Source of the DNA: Scytonematopsis contorta HA4267-MV1
Lineage (GTDB): Bacteria > Cyanobacteriota > Cyanobacteriia > Cyanobacteriales > Nostocaceae
Reading direction: 5' to 3'
DNA: 64,000 nt
NCBI GenBank assembly: GCA_019359035.1
Contig: JAHHIC010000070.1
Coordinates: 1 to 64,000 of the forward strand
Positions 29,010 through 38,724 of the stretch are shown piece after piece. A program made the position numbers and the translations under genes. The number at the start of each line of letters is the position of its first letter. The first letter of the stretch is position 1. The notes under the pieces are model-generated. The model was not told the origin of the DNA. It saw nothing but the letters and a program-made list of their open reading frames with translations, and ran no database searches.

Positions 29010-29775
29010 CTAAATTATATATCTTTTGAAGAGAAAAATACAGATAATTTTTGCTAAAATTACTTTGCAATGGCTTTTGAAATACTGTCCACTTGGTGCT
29101 GAATAATACATGAATAGGTATCGAAAATCCTTAACCGAGCAGTATTGCTATTGTGTTGATTAACAAAAACTTTTCGTTCTTTGCTCTTTATTGCATAATT
29201 TACTGCTAGTTCTGCCCATAGATAGGTAGAAGGTGCGGATGTTGACTCAAAAATCGGACTTCATGTAAAAAATGTATGTCTGTTTGGGTGAAACCTGCTC
29301 TTGCTGTCAGTAAAGCGTCAAAATAAAATTGTATGAGCTATTTTCGACAAAATCAGAACAAAATCAACACCCTAGGTAGAACCCTTAATTAAGGAGTAAT
29401 AAACGAAGGCAGAGGGCAGAAGGCGCTCAGATGGGGTTTTAGACAAGGCACGTTTTGGGGGGAATCCTCCCCCCAAAAGCTGCCGCCCCAACTGAGGGTA
29501 GACACCATGCAAATAGCGAAGCGTGTGCTTTTATACCCCATTGCCAGAGTTAAGACGGGACAGAGGGTATTACTTGTCACCTTCTTAACTTGTTCCTCAC
29601 TTATCACCTCTGCCCTCTGCCCTCTGCCTTCCCCGGATAATACTTGAGTTGTCCATGATAACCAGTTTAAGTTTGTAAAAATATTTACTCAGTTCATTAA
29701 GCCATACTTGTACTGTCAATGTGGCTTTTAGAAATTAAAGCGCTTTTTACTTAATTTTAAATCCACATTATAACT
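29010..29775. other. Repeat-rich gap between the siderophore island and the CHAT block
   Basis: No intact gene seen. On the minus strand, about 29070-29260 encodes an unrecognised 60-residue remnant with WAELAVNYAIKSKERKVFVN and no start codon. From 29405 to 29631 lies a repeat bounded by 18-bp inverted arms, with an 11-bp hairpin inside at 29453-29478. The final 140 bp lead into the gene at 29776. Confidence 0.5.
29405..29631. repeat. Inverted-repeat element with internal hairpin
   Basis: Arms at 29405-29422 (GAAGGCAGAGGGCAGAAG) and 29614-29631 are reverse complements with one mismatch. Inside, 29453-29478 forms an 11-bp stem (TTTTGGGGGGA) with a 4-base loop. GGCAGAGGGCAG-type arms are common between genes in filamentous cyanobacteria. 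The reading frame at 29389-29607 covers this element and is not a gene. Confidence 0.6.
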
Positions 29776-31251
29776 ATGACAAAACGTGAAGGGATTATTC
29801 AAAAATTTTCAACATTTGCTAGCTTTACAAAAGCCAACAGTATTGTGTCCATACTATGGCAAGTTGATGTAGAGTTAGAGAGACATATAAAGAAAATAAA
29901 ACAGTCTGACCCTGAAGCAAAAGAAAAATTTTGGGCAATATATTTTCTTAGGAGTACACTTAATGCACCCCAAATCAAGGAAAATCAATCATTTTTAAAT
30001 AAGTCTATTTATCAAAATAATGAATCAGAAAATTCACAATATAATTTCAAAGCGGAAAGGCATTTATTTGCTTATTTACAAGAGTCTTGTCTATGGGCTG
30101 CATATAAGGTTCATAAAAAATTTAGCTCTATTAGGTACAAGTACCCTTTAGAAGAATGTTTCCAAATAGCTTGTATGGGTGCTAATCCACCATCAAATTT
30201 ATTGAAAAACTTTAATTTAAATTTTTCTTCTAGCATAGATAGTTATGCGAAAACAGCACTGGTACATTTTATTCAGAATACAATATACTCTCAAGATATA
30301 GAAGTCAAAACTAAAAAATATAGCGATTATGGTCTTTTAAAAGATTTAACTAAAATCGAATTAAAAACAGCTTTAATGTCGCAAGGTATAGCTCAGCAAG
30401 AAATTGATTTATATTGTATTGTCTGGAAATGTTTTGATGAAGTTTATTCCTCTAAGAAATGCCAGAGTAATCGTTCTTTGAAATCTCCAAATCAAGAGCA
30501 AATAAAGCAGATTTGTTCTTGCTACAATCTACGTCTACAAAAATTGAACATTTCTGTTATTCCAGCATCGGAGGAACAAATTCAACAAATTCTATCAACC
30601 TGCATTCAAGCAGCAAGAGAATATCGGACTAAATATTTTCTACCTTTGGATAAATATGAAGATTTACCTAATTCTCAACCAAATAATTTAGATAATCTTG
30701 TACAAGAAGAAACATGGGAACAGGTATTATCCGTTTTATCTCAAATATTTATAAATCTGCCAGAAGCTGTACAAGTAATGTTTAAACTTTCTAAAGGATT
30801 AAACTTAACTCAGTCTGAGGTAGCAGATGTTTTGAAAGATAAATATTCCGATTTACAAAAACAATATCAAGTCGCTCGACAATTAGCTAAGCATAATAGA
30901 AATATCTTAGGAGATTTTTTAATGCAGTGGCAGTTGGTAGAGCCTGATGTGCCTATTAATGATGAAAAAGATATTGAAAATATAAAATTGGCTTTAGATG
31001 AATGTTTAGAAAATTATTGCCAAAAAATGTTAAATAATGATTTAGAGTTAGTTCTTTCTCAATTAGTTAATGAAAAAAGGAATAAAATAAATGCAGATTC
31101 AAGTATAAAACAAGAAATTATCAGAGGATTTAATCATCAGTTAGAGACAAATATGTACTTACCTAATAAATGCTTAGAATCAGTTGAAGATAAAGTTACT
31201 ACTTTTGTAGATGAATGGCTAAAAACTAAAAGTTATTATATAAATTATTAA
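29776..31251 (+). CDS. Sigma-70-like protein of the cyanobacterial DUF1822/CHAT cluster
   Basis: A 491-residue protein resembling the large, divergent sigma-70-like proteins that cyanobacteria encode directly before DUF1822 and CHAT genes. The N-terminal half includes FAYLQESCLWAAYKV and the middle an ECFQIACMGA segment. Near residue 330 a sigma-4-like region reads INLPEAVQVMFKLSKGLNLTQSEVADVLK, a possible helix-turn-helix. Recognition of promoter DNA is weakly supported, because the classical region 2 motifs are not clear. The DUF1822 gene follows after 9 bp behind AAGGAG, so they form an operon. Confidence 0.65.
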   Translation: MTKREGIIQKFSTFASFTKANSIVSILWQVDVELERHIKKIKQSDPEAKEKFWAIYFLRSTLNAPQIKENQSFLNKSIYQNNESENSQYNFKAERHLFAYLQESCLWAAYKVHKKFSSIRYKYPLEECFQIACMGANPPSNLLKNFNLNFSSSIDSYAKTALVHFIQNTIYSQDIEVKTKKYSDYGLLKDLTKIELKTALMSQGIAQQEIDLYCIVWKCFDEVYSSKKCQSNRSLKSPNQEQIKQICSCYNLRLQKLNISVIPASEEQIQQILSTCIQAAREYRTKYFLPLDKYEDLPNSQPNNLDNLVQEETWEQVLSVLSQIFINLPEAVQVMFKLSKGLNLTQSEVADVLKDKYSDLQKQYQVARQLAKHNRNILGDFLMQWQLVEPDVPINDEKDIENIKLALDECLENYCQKMLNNDLELVLSQLVNEKRNKINADSSIKQEIIRGFNHQLETNMYLPNKCLESVEDKVTTFVDEWLKTKSYYINY

Positions 31252-31260
31252 GGAGATAAA

Positions 31261-32514
31261 ATGATACTTAGTCCCAAAGAATTAACTGAAATTTATCCAG
31301 AACATTTGTGGCTGGAACTGTCAGAACAACAAAAAGAAGAAGCATGGTTACTATCAGTTCAAGATTGTTATTCTTGTGATACGGCTAGATGGAATGCTTT
31401 TTTAAATTATTTATTTCTCAATACTTTTTTAAGTTATTTAAAGGAAGACTCTGATTTTCACAACAGTTATAAAATTTCACCTCAGCTTGAAAATTTACCT
31501 AGTGTTTGGGAATTTGTTAATGGTACACCTTTAACTATAGATGGAACTACATTTGTATTAATTCCTAGCGATAAAAGCAGTATTAGTCATTTTTACATTC
31601 CTCAAGAATGGGTCGATATTTCTAGTTGGACTGCCCGCTATTATTTGGCTGCACAGATAAACTTAGATGAAGGATGGTTAAGGATTTGGGGATGTGCAAG
31701 TCATCAACAAATTCGAGAAAAAGCTTTTTTTGATTCAAATGATAAGGTTTATCGCTTGAGTAGAGAAGAGCTAATTACAGATATTAATCTTATGTGGGTA
31801 GCACGAAATTTTATACCCTGGCAAGAGGCAGTATTTAACCCATTACCTGAGTTATCAACCACGTATATAGAACAGTTGCTCAGTAAAAATATACGAGTAA
31901 ACTCTTCTTCTTTACGTTTTAATACACCATTTGAAGAGTGGGCAGTATTACTTTCATCTAATAAATGGCGTCAACGTTTATATCAACAGTGCCTTAGTAA
32001 TAGTCAAAGTAATAGTCAAATTCAGCAGTACCAAAGCCTTAGACTCGAAACTAATCTATGCCAATGGTTAGAAAATACTTTTACTAATGGTTGGTACACA
32101 CTTGATACTTTGTTGAATCAGCAAGGTAGAAGTTTAACTGTTCAATTTAGAAGAGATATGGCATTAAATGAAGTCGCTATTAAAGGCGCCAAGCTAATTG
32201 ATTTAGAAATGAATTTAGGCAATTATAAATTTATTTTGCTTGTAGGAATATCTCCAAAGATAGATGACAGATACAGTATTTGTGTACAACTTCATCCTAC
32301 ATGTGGAAACATCTATTTGCCATCTCAAATTAAGTTGCTTTTACTCTCATCACAAGGAGAAACTCTTCAAGAATCAGTATCTAGAAATTATGACCACTAT
32401 ATTCAATTAAAAAGATTTAAATCTTTGGCAGAAACAAACTTTTCTCTAAAAGTCGTTCATGGTTATGTTACTATAAAAGAAGACTTTATATTGAGACAAT
32501 TTGTAAGTAAATAA
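31261..32514 (+). CDS. DUF1822 family protein
   Basis: A 417-residue protein that matches DUF1822 in length and in the sequence around FYIPQEWVDISSWTARYYLA (about 115-135) and WLRIWGCASHQQIREKA. The function is unknown. An AAGGAGATAAA ribosome site precedes the ATG. It lies between the sigma-like gene and the CHAT-CHASE2 gene, which starts two bases after its stop codon. In filamentous cyanobacteria these genes regularly travel together, suggesting one signalling system. Confidence 0.8.
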   Translation: MILSPKELTEIYPEHLWLELSEQQKEEAWLLSVQDCYSCDTARWNAFLNYLFLNTFLSYLKEDSDFHNSYKISPQLENLPSVWEFVNGTPLTIDGTTFVLIPSDKSSISHFYIPQEWVDISSWTARYYLAAQINLDEGWLRIWGCASHQQIREKAFFDSNDKVYRLSREELITDINLMWVARNFIPWQEAVFNPLPELSTTYIEQLLSKNIRVNSSSLRFNTPFEEWAVLLSSNKWRQRLYQQCLSNSQSNSQIQQYQSLRLETNLCQWLENTFTNGWYTLDTLLNQQGRSLTVQFRRDMALNEVAIKGAKLIDLEMNLGNYKFILLVGISPKIDDRYSICVQLHPTCGNIYLPSQIKLLLLSSQGETLQESVSRNYDHYIQLKRFKSLAETNFSLKVVHGYVTIKEDFILRQFVSK

Positions 32515-32516
32515 CC

Positions 32517-34853
32517 GTGACTAAACTAGTCGTGTTGAACTTAGGGAATGGTAATTTATACCAGGGTTTCACTAGTGTGACAGCTCAGCTGTATGACAAT
32601 AATAGTAAAGTTCCAATACAATTTACAGGTAGTTTAGAAGCTTCACCAAAACTAGCTGAACTTTATAAACACTGGTGTTTACTTTACCAATTATTACACG
32701 ATAGTTTATCTTATATGAGTCGTTCTGAGAAACCGTTTCAACCGAAGGAGATAGAAATTGATTCGGAAGATGTAACAAATGTTTCTTCAGTCGAATTTAG
32801 TTTATTGTGTGAAGATTTATGTCAAGAAATTAATACTTGGTTAAAAGCAGAGTCTTTTCGCAACATTGAACAAAAGTTACGAACAAAACTATATCCAATA
32901 GATGAAGTTAGAGTAATTTTACAAGCTCAGGATGATGAAGTTATTAGACTTCCTTGGCATTTATGGGATTTTTTTGAAGATTATCAGAATGCAGTTTTAG
33001 CATTTAGCGTTTCCGAGATAAACTCAGTACAATCAGAACGTAAGCTTTTTACTGGGAAAGTTAGAATATTAGCAGTTTTGGGTAATAGTGAAGGTATTGA
33101 CGTACAAAAAGACAGAAGAATATTAGAACAGTTGCCGAATACAGAAATCGTATTTTTAGTGCAACCACGACGATTTGAGTTAGATAAATATTTATGGGAT
33201 AAACAAGGTTGGGATATTTTATTTTTTGCAGGACATGGAACAAATAGTTTAGAATCTCAGACGGGTAAAATTTTTATTAATAAAACAGAGACATTAACTA
33301 TTGCTCAGCTAAAAAACGCTTTAACAGCAGCTATTTCACAAGGGTTGCAACTGGCAATTTTTAATTGTTGCGACGGTTTAGGATTAGCGAAGAAATTAGT
33401 ATCGTTAAATATTGGCCAAACAATTGTGATGCGCGAACCTGTACCAGATGTGGTAGCGCAAGAATTTTTAAAGCAGTTTTTGGAAGCCTTTGCATCTGGT
33501 GAGTCGCTTTATATTGCGATGCGACAAGCAAGGGAAAAACTACAAGGTTTAGAAGGTGAGTTTCCTTGTGCAAGTTGGATACCAGTAATTTGTCAAAATC
33601 CTGCTGTTACACCTATAACTTGGAGTCAATTAGTTGCTAAATCTACTCCCAGTCCATTGAATCCTTTCATTTTAACTACTGGTGTAGTGGTAACTGTTTT
33701 AATATTTGGGATGAAAATGTTGGGATTTTGGCAATTATGGGAATTAGCTGCATTCGATGCGTTAATGCGAGCTCGTCCAGTTGAAGCACCAGATAATCGC
33801 ATCGTATTAGTAACTATTACAGAAGCAGATGTACAAGCTCAACCGGCAAACGAAAGGAGAGGAGCATCGATATCTGAAAAAACTTTAGATGAAGTGATAG
33901 GAAAATTACAGCAGTTTAATCCTCGTCTAATTGGTTTAGATATTTACCGTGAGAATTCTGTTTCTAATAACTATAAAAACTTGAGTGCGCTACAAAATAG
34001 TAACCGCTTTATTACTGTTTGCAAATCAGGTGAAGATGAAACAGACCCAGGTGTTCCACCATCTCCTGACGTTCCTTTACAAAATGTGAGTTTTGGGGAT
34101 GTAGTTACCGATGTTGATACTGTTGTTCGTCGGCAACTATTAGCTATGGCGCCTGCAACTAATCCTGCTGTTAAGTGCAAACCAGATAAATCCTTTAGTT
34201 TTCGCATCAGCACTCGGTATTTACAATCCCAAGGTATAGAAGCAACATTAAATTCAGATGATAATTGGTTAATTGGTAAAAAAGTTTTTCAAAGTCTGGA
34301 AAAAAATAGCGGTGGTTATCATCAAATTGATAGTCGAGGTTATCAAGTTTTACTTAATTGGCGTACATCTAATCCTTTTATTAAAAAATTTACAGTTGGC
34401 GACATATTAAATAATAAACTTACTGCCGATTTGATTAAAAACCGTATCGTTTTGATTGGTACAACAGCAGAAAGCTTTAATGACCGACGCTGGTTTACAC
34501 CCTATACTACAAAAAAATTACCTTACAAACAAGTTACAGGGGTGGTAGTACAAGCCCATATGGTTAGCCAAATTCTTAGCGCTGTATTAGATAATCGTCC
34601 TTTACTATGGGTATCACCAAAATGGAGCGAATTTATTTGGATTGGGTGTTGGTCGATGATGGGGTGTTTAATTGCCTGGAAATTTCAACATCAACGCTAT
34701 AGTATTATATTTTTACCTTCTAGCTACGTATTATTACATAGTTTATGCGTTTTATCATTAACGCAAGGTCTTTGGATATCTTATGTACCAGTTATCCTTG
34801 CTTTTTCAGTCAGTTATTTAGTTGTAATTATATATACTAAAAAAATACGTTAA
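32517..34853 (+). CDS. CHAT protease-like and CHASE2 domain membrane protein
   Basis: A 778-residue protein starting with GTG. The N-terminal half holds a CHAT (caspase-like) domain with the His of FFAGHGT (His240) and the Cys in AIFNCCDGLGLA (Cys284/285) in the expected order. A transmembrane segment (about 380-400) leads to a CHASE2 extracytoplasmic sensor domain beginning ELAAFDALMRARP, followed by three C-terminal transmembrane segments. CHASE2 is a ligand-sensing domain outside the membrane, so a signal could control the cytoplasmic CHAT protease. The substrate is unknown. Confidence 0.85.
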   Translation: MTKLVVLNLGNGNLYQGFTSVTAQLYDNNSKVPIQFTGSLEASPKLAELYKHWCLLYQLLHDSLSYMSRSEKPFQPKEIEIDSEDVTNVSSVEFSLLCEDLCQEINTWLKAESFRNIEQKLRTKLYPIDEVRVILQAQDDEVIRLPWHLWDFFEDYQNAVLAFSVSEINSVQSERKLFTGKVRILAVLGNSEGIDVQKDRRILEQLPNTEIVFLVQPRRFELDKYLWDKQGWDILFFAGHGTNSLESQTGKIFINKTETLTIAQLKNALTAAISQGLQLAIFNCCDGLGLAKKLVSLNIGQTIVMREPVPDVVAQEFLKQFLEAFASGESLYIAMRQAREKLQGLEGEFPCASWIPVICQNPAVTPITWSQLVAKSTPSPLNPFILTTGVVVTVLIFGMKMLGFWQLWELAAFDALMRARPVEAPDNRIVLVTITEADVQAQPANERRGASISEKTLDEVIGKLQQFNPRLIGLDIYRENSVSNNYKNLSALQNSNRFITVCKSGEDETDPGVPPSPDVPLQNVSFGDVVTDVDTVVRRQLLAMAPATNPAVKCKPDKSFSFRISTRYLQSQGIEATLNSDDNWLIGKKVFQSLEKNSGGYHQIDSRGYQVLLNWRTSNPFIKKFTVGDILNNKLTADLIKNRIVLIGTTAESFNDRRWFTPYTTKKLPYKQVTGVVVQAHMVSQILSAVLDNRPLLWVSPKWSEFIWIGCWSMMGCLIAWKFQHQRYSIIFLPSSYVLLHSLCVLSLTQGLWISYVPVILAFSVSYLVVIIYTKKIR

Positions 34854-34947
34854 AAAATTGTAAATCTCAGTAAGATTCAATACACATCATGCATAAGCTT
34901 TATTTTTCGACACTAAGTTTATAGTGACGTGACAATATTTTTTACCA

Positions 34948-35694
34948 ATGAGTGTAGTAAAAAACTATATTAAATCTACATCTACTATTGTTTTTGCATT
35001 CGTTTTGTGTATAGTTAACTTTTTACCTGCTAGCGCACAAAGCAGTAAATCAGAACTTAGTAATTCACAAGCAAAAGAAACAGACGGTTCTAGACGAGGT
35101 AGACCGAGTGGTAGAACTGCTACTGGAAGTCGTGGTGACTGTCTGTCTGTAAATGTACCACTTACAGCTTTGATTCCTGTGAGTAATCAAGGTTTAACTG
35201 TGGCAGAACATCCTCACTTTTGGATTTTTGTTCCTTACCAGTCAAATAACATAGCTAGTGGGGAGTTTGTATTGCAGGATGAACAAAGTAATGATGTTTA
35301 CCGCACAAATTTTACTTTACCACAGACGCCGGGGATAGTTAACATTAGTTTAGAGAAGGCGAAACCGTTACAAGTTAATAAAAAATATCAATGGTTTTTC
35401 AAACTTTACTGCTCTTCTGAGAAATTATCTGACCCGCTATTTGTCAAAGGATGGATACAACGTATAGCAAAAAATCCTGAGTTAGAAAGAAAATTAGCAG
35501 CAGCGACTACACCAGAGAAACGCTTTACTATATATTCTCAAAATAATATTTGGTATGAAGCTGTTACAGAGTTAGCAAAACAACTTTTGAAATCGCAAAA
35601 TAATAGTTTGTCTAGTGATTGGAATAATTTATTAAAGCATGTAGGTTTACAGTCTTTAATTTCTCAACCTGTTGTAGGAGAAATCAAATTATAA
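34948..35694 (+). CDS. DUF928 family exported protein
   Basis: A 248-residue protein with a signal peptide (hydrophobic 12-30, ASA-Q cleavage) and an RRGRPSGR motif after it. The DUF928 body includes LTALIPVSNQGLTVAEHPHF and FTLPQTPGIVNIS. DUF928 proteins are widespread in cyanobacteria, usually next to CHAT, CHASE2 or haemagglutinin-like genes, and their function is unknown. It is the last plus-strand gene of the block and converges with the exoprotein gene. Confidence 0.8.
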   Translation: MSVVKNYIKSTSTIVFAFVLCIVNFLPASAQSSKSELSNSQAKETDGSRRGRPSGRTATGSRGDCLSVNVPLTALIPVSNQGLTVAEHPHFWIFVPYQSNNIASGEFVLQDEQSNDVYRTNFTLPQTPGIVNISLEKAKPLQVNKKYQWFFKLYCSSEKLSDPLFVKGWIQRIAKNPELERKLAAATTPEKRFTIYSQNNIWYEAVTELAKQLLKSQNNSLSSDWNNLLKHVGLQSLISQPVVGEIKL

Positions 35695-35742
35695 TGTTGC
35701 GATAAACAGCTACTAACTCAATTATACAGCGCTCCAATACAT

Positions 35743-38724
35743 TTAATTAGGGCAAAAATTAGATTGTGATGGAAAATATTGAGATTGAATATCTTGTGTA
35801 TTAGCAACTAAATATACTTGACCGCGATTATCAACCTTCCAACCACTAGCTTCTACAATTGGATTCACGGTTTTATCTTTTTGTGATTGTATTGATTGCC
35901 CACTTGTACTGCTAACTGAATTAGAGGAATTTATCCAGTTTCTAATTGTGTTAACGTCTTGTAATAACTCTTCGGGACTAATTGGTAATCCCCCACGACC
36001 TGTGACAGTAAAAGAATTTTGAGTTGGGGAATTTCTTGGAGAACACCTCGCTAAAATTAGTCCACTAGGCTCAACTAAGTTAATCGGAATTTCTACTAAT
36101 CCTCTACTAGGGTCTAGTATAGTTATAACGTTGACATTACCGCTTAATTCACTTGTTGCTCCACTCGCTGCAATTGCGCTATCAAAACTGCGAAAAAGAC
36201 CTTGAGTTGTAATATTGATATTACCACCGCGAAAGTTAGCAGAGTTAGCAGTAATCTTACTGTTTTCTAGGATACCTAATACATCAGCACCAATTATAAT
36301 ATCACCACCAATTACGAATGGATTTGTCGCGTTTGTGGTAATACTGCTATTACGACGTAGTGTTAAATCTCCTGAATTAATGTTAATTGTTGCTTGAGTA
36401 ATGTTACTTCTATTGCTGCGTGTATCTGCGGTGATTAAAGCGTTGTCATCTAAATTTATCGAGTTTGCGTTTATGATTAAGTTACCTGCGGTTCCTGTTC
36501 CAGAACTCTGTACACCTACTCTAGCTCCCGTTTGGACTAGCAAATTATTAGTTTTAACCTTCAAATCTCCTGCATCACCTGTTGAGTTTGGCATTGCAGA
36601 AGCACCTAAGCTACTGGGATGATTATCAGTGCTTATACCAATTAATTGCACATTTTGAGCATTAACGCTCAAATTTCCTCCCTTACCCCCACCAAATGTA
36701 TCAGTACTTACCTCTGCCCCATTTTGCACAATTAAGGTATTAGTTGTAACGGTCAAATCTCCTGCGTCTCCCGTTGAGTTTCGCTGTGCAGAAGTACCCA
36801 AGGCACTGGGAAGTGAATTATCAACTCCTCGTCCTCGCCCTCGTCCTCGACCTATCAGTTGTACCTTTTGGGCATCAACGCTCAAATTTCCACCCTTACC
36901 CGCACCAAATGTAGCAGCACTTATCTGTGCCCCATCTTGTATTAGCAATGTATTAGTTTTAATTCTCAAAGAACCCGCATTTTTTGTTGAGTTTCGCTGT
37001 GCAGAAACACTCAAACCACTGGGAAACTCACCATTGGCAGTTGTACCAATCAGTTGTATATCTTGGGCATCAACGCTTAAATTTCCCCCCCTGCCTGCAC
37101 CAGATGTAATAGCATTCAGTTGTGCCCCGTCTCGCACTAACAAGGTATTAGTTTTAATCGTTAAAGAACCCGCATCTCCTGTTGAATTCCGCTCTGCGGA
37201 AACACCTAAGCCGCTGGGAAGCAGACCATCGTAACCAATAAGTTGCACCTCAGTAGCATCAATGTTCAAATTTCCTGCTTTGCCTGCATTAAGTGTGATA
37301 GTACTTACCTGCCCACCATTTTGAACTAGTAATTCACGAGTGTTAATCGTCAAGTTACCTGCATCCCCTATACTTTGAGTTCTGGTGGTCAACAAGCCGT
37401 TAATTAATTGGACAGTTTGTGCAGTAACATCTAAATTGCCCCCCTTACCTACACCAGATGTGCGAGCACTGACCTGCCCACCATTTTGAACCAGTAATTC
37501 ACGAGTGTTAATCGTCAAGTTACCTGCACTCCCTGCATCTTCAGTAGTAGCAAGTAAGCTGCTGCGACGATTGCGAGAAATGCCAATCACTTGTATACTG
37601 TCAGCATTAACAACAAAATTTCCTCCTTTACCTCTACCACGTGTGTTAGTACCAACCTCTGCCTCATTTTGAAGCAGTAATTTACGAGTTTTAATCGTTA
37701 AGTTACCTCCGTTTCCTGTTGCCTTTGGGTAAACGAAAGCAGACAAATTACTGGATTGATTTGCTTCTAACAATTCGGTAGCGTTAACTATTAAGTCTCC
37801 TCCCTGTTTTGCCAGAAGAGTACTTGTTTCTATTGATGAACTATCAATGAGGACGATGCGTCTACCTTGTACTTGAACATCACCAGCACCTTCCCCGCTT
37901 GCATCGACGGATGCTTTTTGAGATAATTTGATATCGCCAAAATTTTGCACGTCATCATAGTTCAAAGCAAAACCTTTGTTAATCAATGTGAGACTAACTA
38001 AACTATTTCCTTTGACACTACCTAATTCTATCCTTCCACCAGCAGTTTTCAGTGTTGCTCCTTCTAAGTTGATATCTCCACCAACTAATGCTAAAGTTTT
38101 ATCTGATTGCACTCGCAATGCTTCTTGTGTATCAATAATGGGAGAATCATTTATCCTTTTTCCTTGACCATTACCCTGTACCTGAATCAAACCAGGATTG
38201 ACGCCAAATTGCAAACCAATGGGTACATTTATAGTTAATAAAGGTGGAGCTTGAGGATTAACAGCACTAAACTCCAAACCGGAAGCAAATTTAAGACTGC
38301 TTGCTGTACTTGCAAGAAACGAACCCCCAATATCTAATCGTGCATTTTTGCCAAATACAATTCCATTGGGGTTGATAAAAAATAAATTTGCTGTACCGTT
38401 AGCTTTTATAACTCCATCAATATTAGAAATGGAACCACCCGTTACCCGCGTTAAAATATTTGTAATATCTGGAGAATTATTAAAATGAGCCGTATTTCCA
38501 GTCAGAATTGAAAATGAGTTAAAACTATGGAACAAATTACTGCCTCTGGCTGTTCCTCCTTCTATAAGGCTAGTGTTTTCCTGCGATGTAACAACAGAAT
38601 TTACAGGTAGCGTTCCATCTGGAACAATTTGTGCTGTCGTTTGTTTAGAGATTAAAGAAAGTAAGAGAGTGATACTCATACCCGCCAAATTTTTGTATAG
38701 CCTTGTTTCATAGTTTATAGCCAT
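35743..38724 (-). CDS. Haemagglutinin-like two-partner-secretion exoprotein (TpsA-type)
   Basis: A 993-residue secreted protein with a signal sequence, the filamentous haemagglutinin N-terminal secretion domain (NLFHSFNSFSI, then NPNGIVFGKNARLDIGGSFL), and a long beta-helix of about 45-residue repeats such as GAGRGGNLSVDAQDIQLIG and GDAGSLTIKTNTLLV (roughly 330-760). The C-terminus is non-repetitive. A cysteine pair (ARCSP..., FCPN) is present. I use the ATG at 38724; a GTG one codon earlier is possible. The start overlaps the stop of the methyltransferase gene (TGATG). I see no TpsB transporter gene in the window. Confidence 0.88.
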   Translation of the reverse strand: MAINYETRLYKNLAGMSITLLLSLISKQTTAQIVPDGTLPVNSVVTSQENTSLIEGGTARGSNLFHSFNSFSILTGNTAHFNNSPDITNILTRVTGGSISNIDGVIKANGTANLFFINPNGIVFGKNARLDIGGSFLASTASSLKFASGLEFSAVNPQAPPLLTINVPIGLQFGVNPGLIQVQGNGQGKRINDSPIIDTQEALRVQSDKTLALVGGDINLEGATLKTAGGRIELGSVKGNSLVSLTLINKGFALNYDDVQNFGDIKLSQKASVDASGEGAGDVQVQGRRIVLIDSSSIETSTLLAKQGGDLIVNATELLEANQSSNLSAFVYPKATGNGGNLTIKTRKLLLQNEAEVGTNTRGRGKGGNFVVNADSIQVIGISRNRRSSLLATTEDAGSAGNLTINTRELLVQNGGQVSARTSGVGKGGNLDVTAQTVQLINGLLTTRTQSIGDAGNLTINTRELLVQNGGQVSTITLNAGKAGNLNIDATEVQLIGYDGLLPSGLGVSAERNSTGDAGSLTIKTNTLLVRDGAQLNAITSGAGRGGNLSVDAQDIQLIGTTANGEFPSGLSVSAQRNSTKNAGSLRIKTNTLLIQDGAQISAATFGAGKGGNLSVDAQKVQLIGRGRGRGRGVDNSLPSALGTSAQRNSTGDAGDLTVTTNTLIVQNGAEVSTDTFGGGKGGNLSVNAQNVQLIGISTDNHPSSLGASAMPNSTGDAGDLKVKTNNLLVQTGARVGVQSSGTGTAGNLIINANSINLDDNALITADTRSNRSNITQATININSGDLTLRRNSSITTNATNPFVIGGDIIIGADVLGILENSKITANSANFRGGNINITTQGLFRSFDSAIAASGATSELSGNVNVITILDPSRGLVEIPINLVEPSGLILARCSPRNSPTQNSFTVTGRGGLPISPEELLQDVNTIRNWINSSNSVSSTSGQSIQSQKDKTVNPIVEASGWKVDNRGQVYLVANTQDIQSQYFPSQSNFCPN

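Noticed and set aside
29389-29607. A 72-codon minus-strand frame
   Set aside because: It lies wholly within an inverted-repeat element with an internal hairpin; the peptide has no known features.
36400-37700. Tandem repeats resembling a CRISPR array or satellite
   Set aside because: The repeats are coding: degenerate units of about 45 residues that form the beta-helix of the haemagglutinin-like exoprotein, without uniform spacers.
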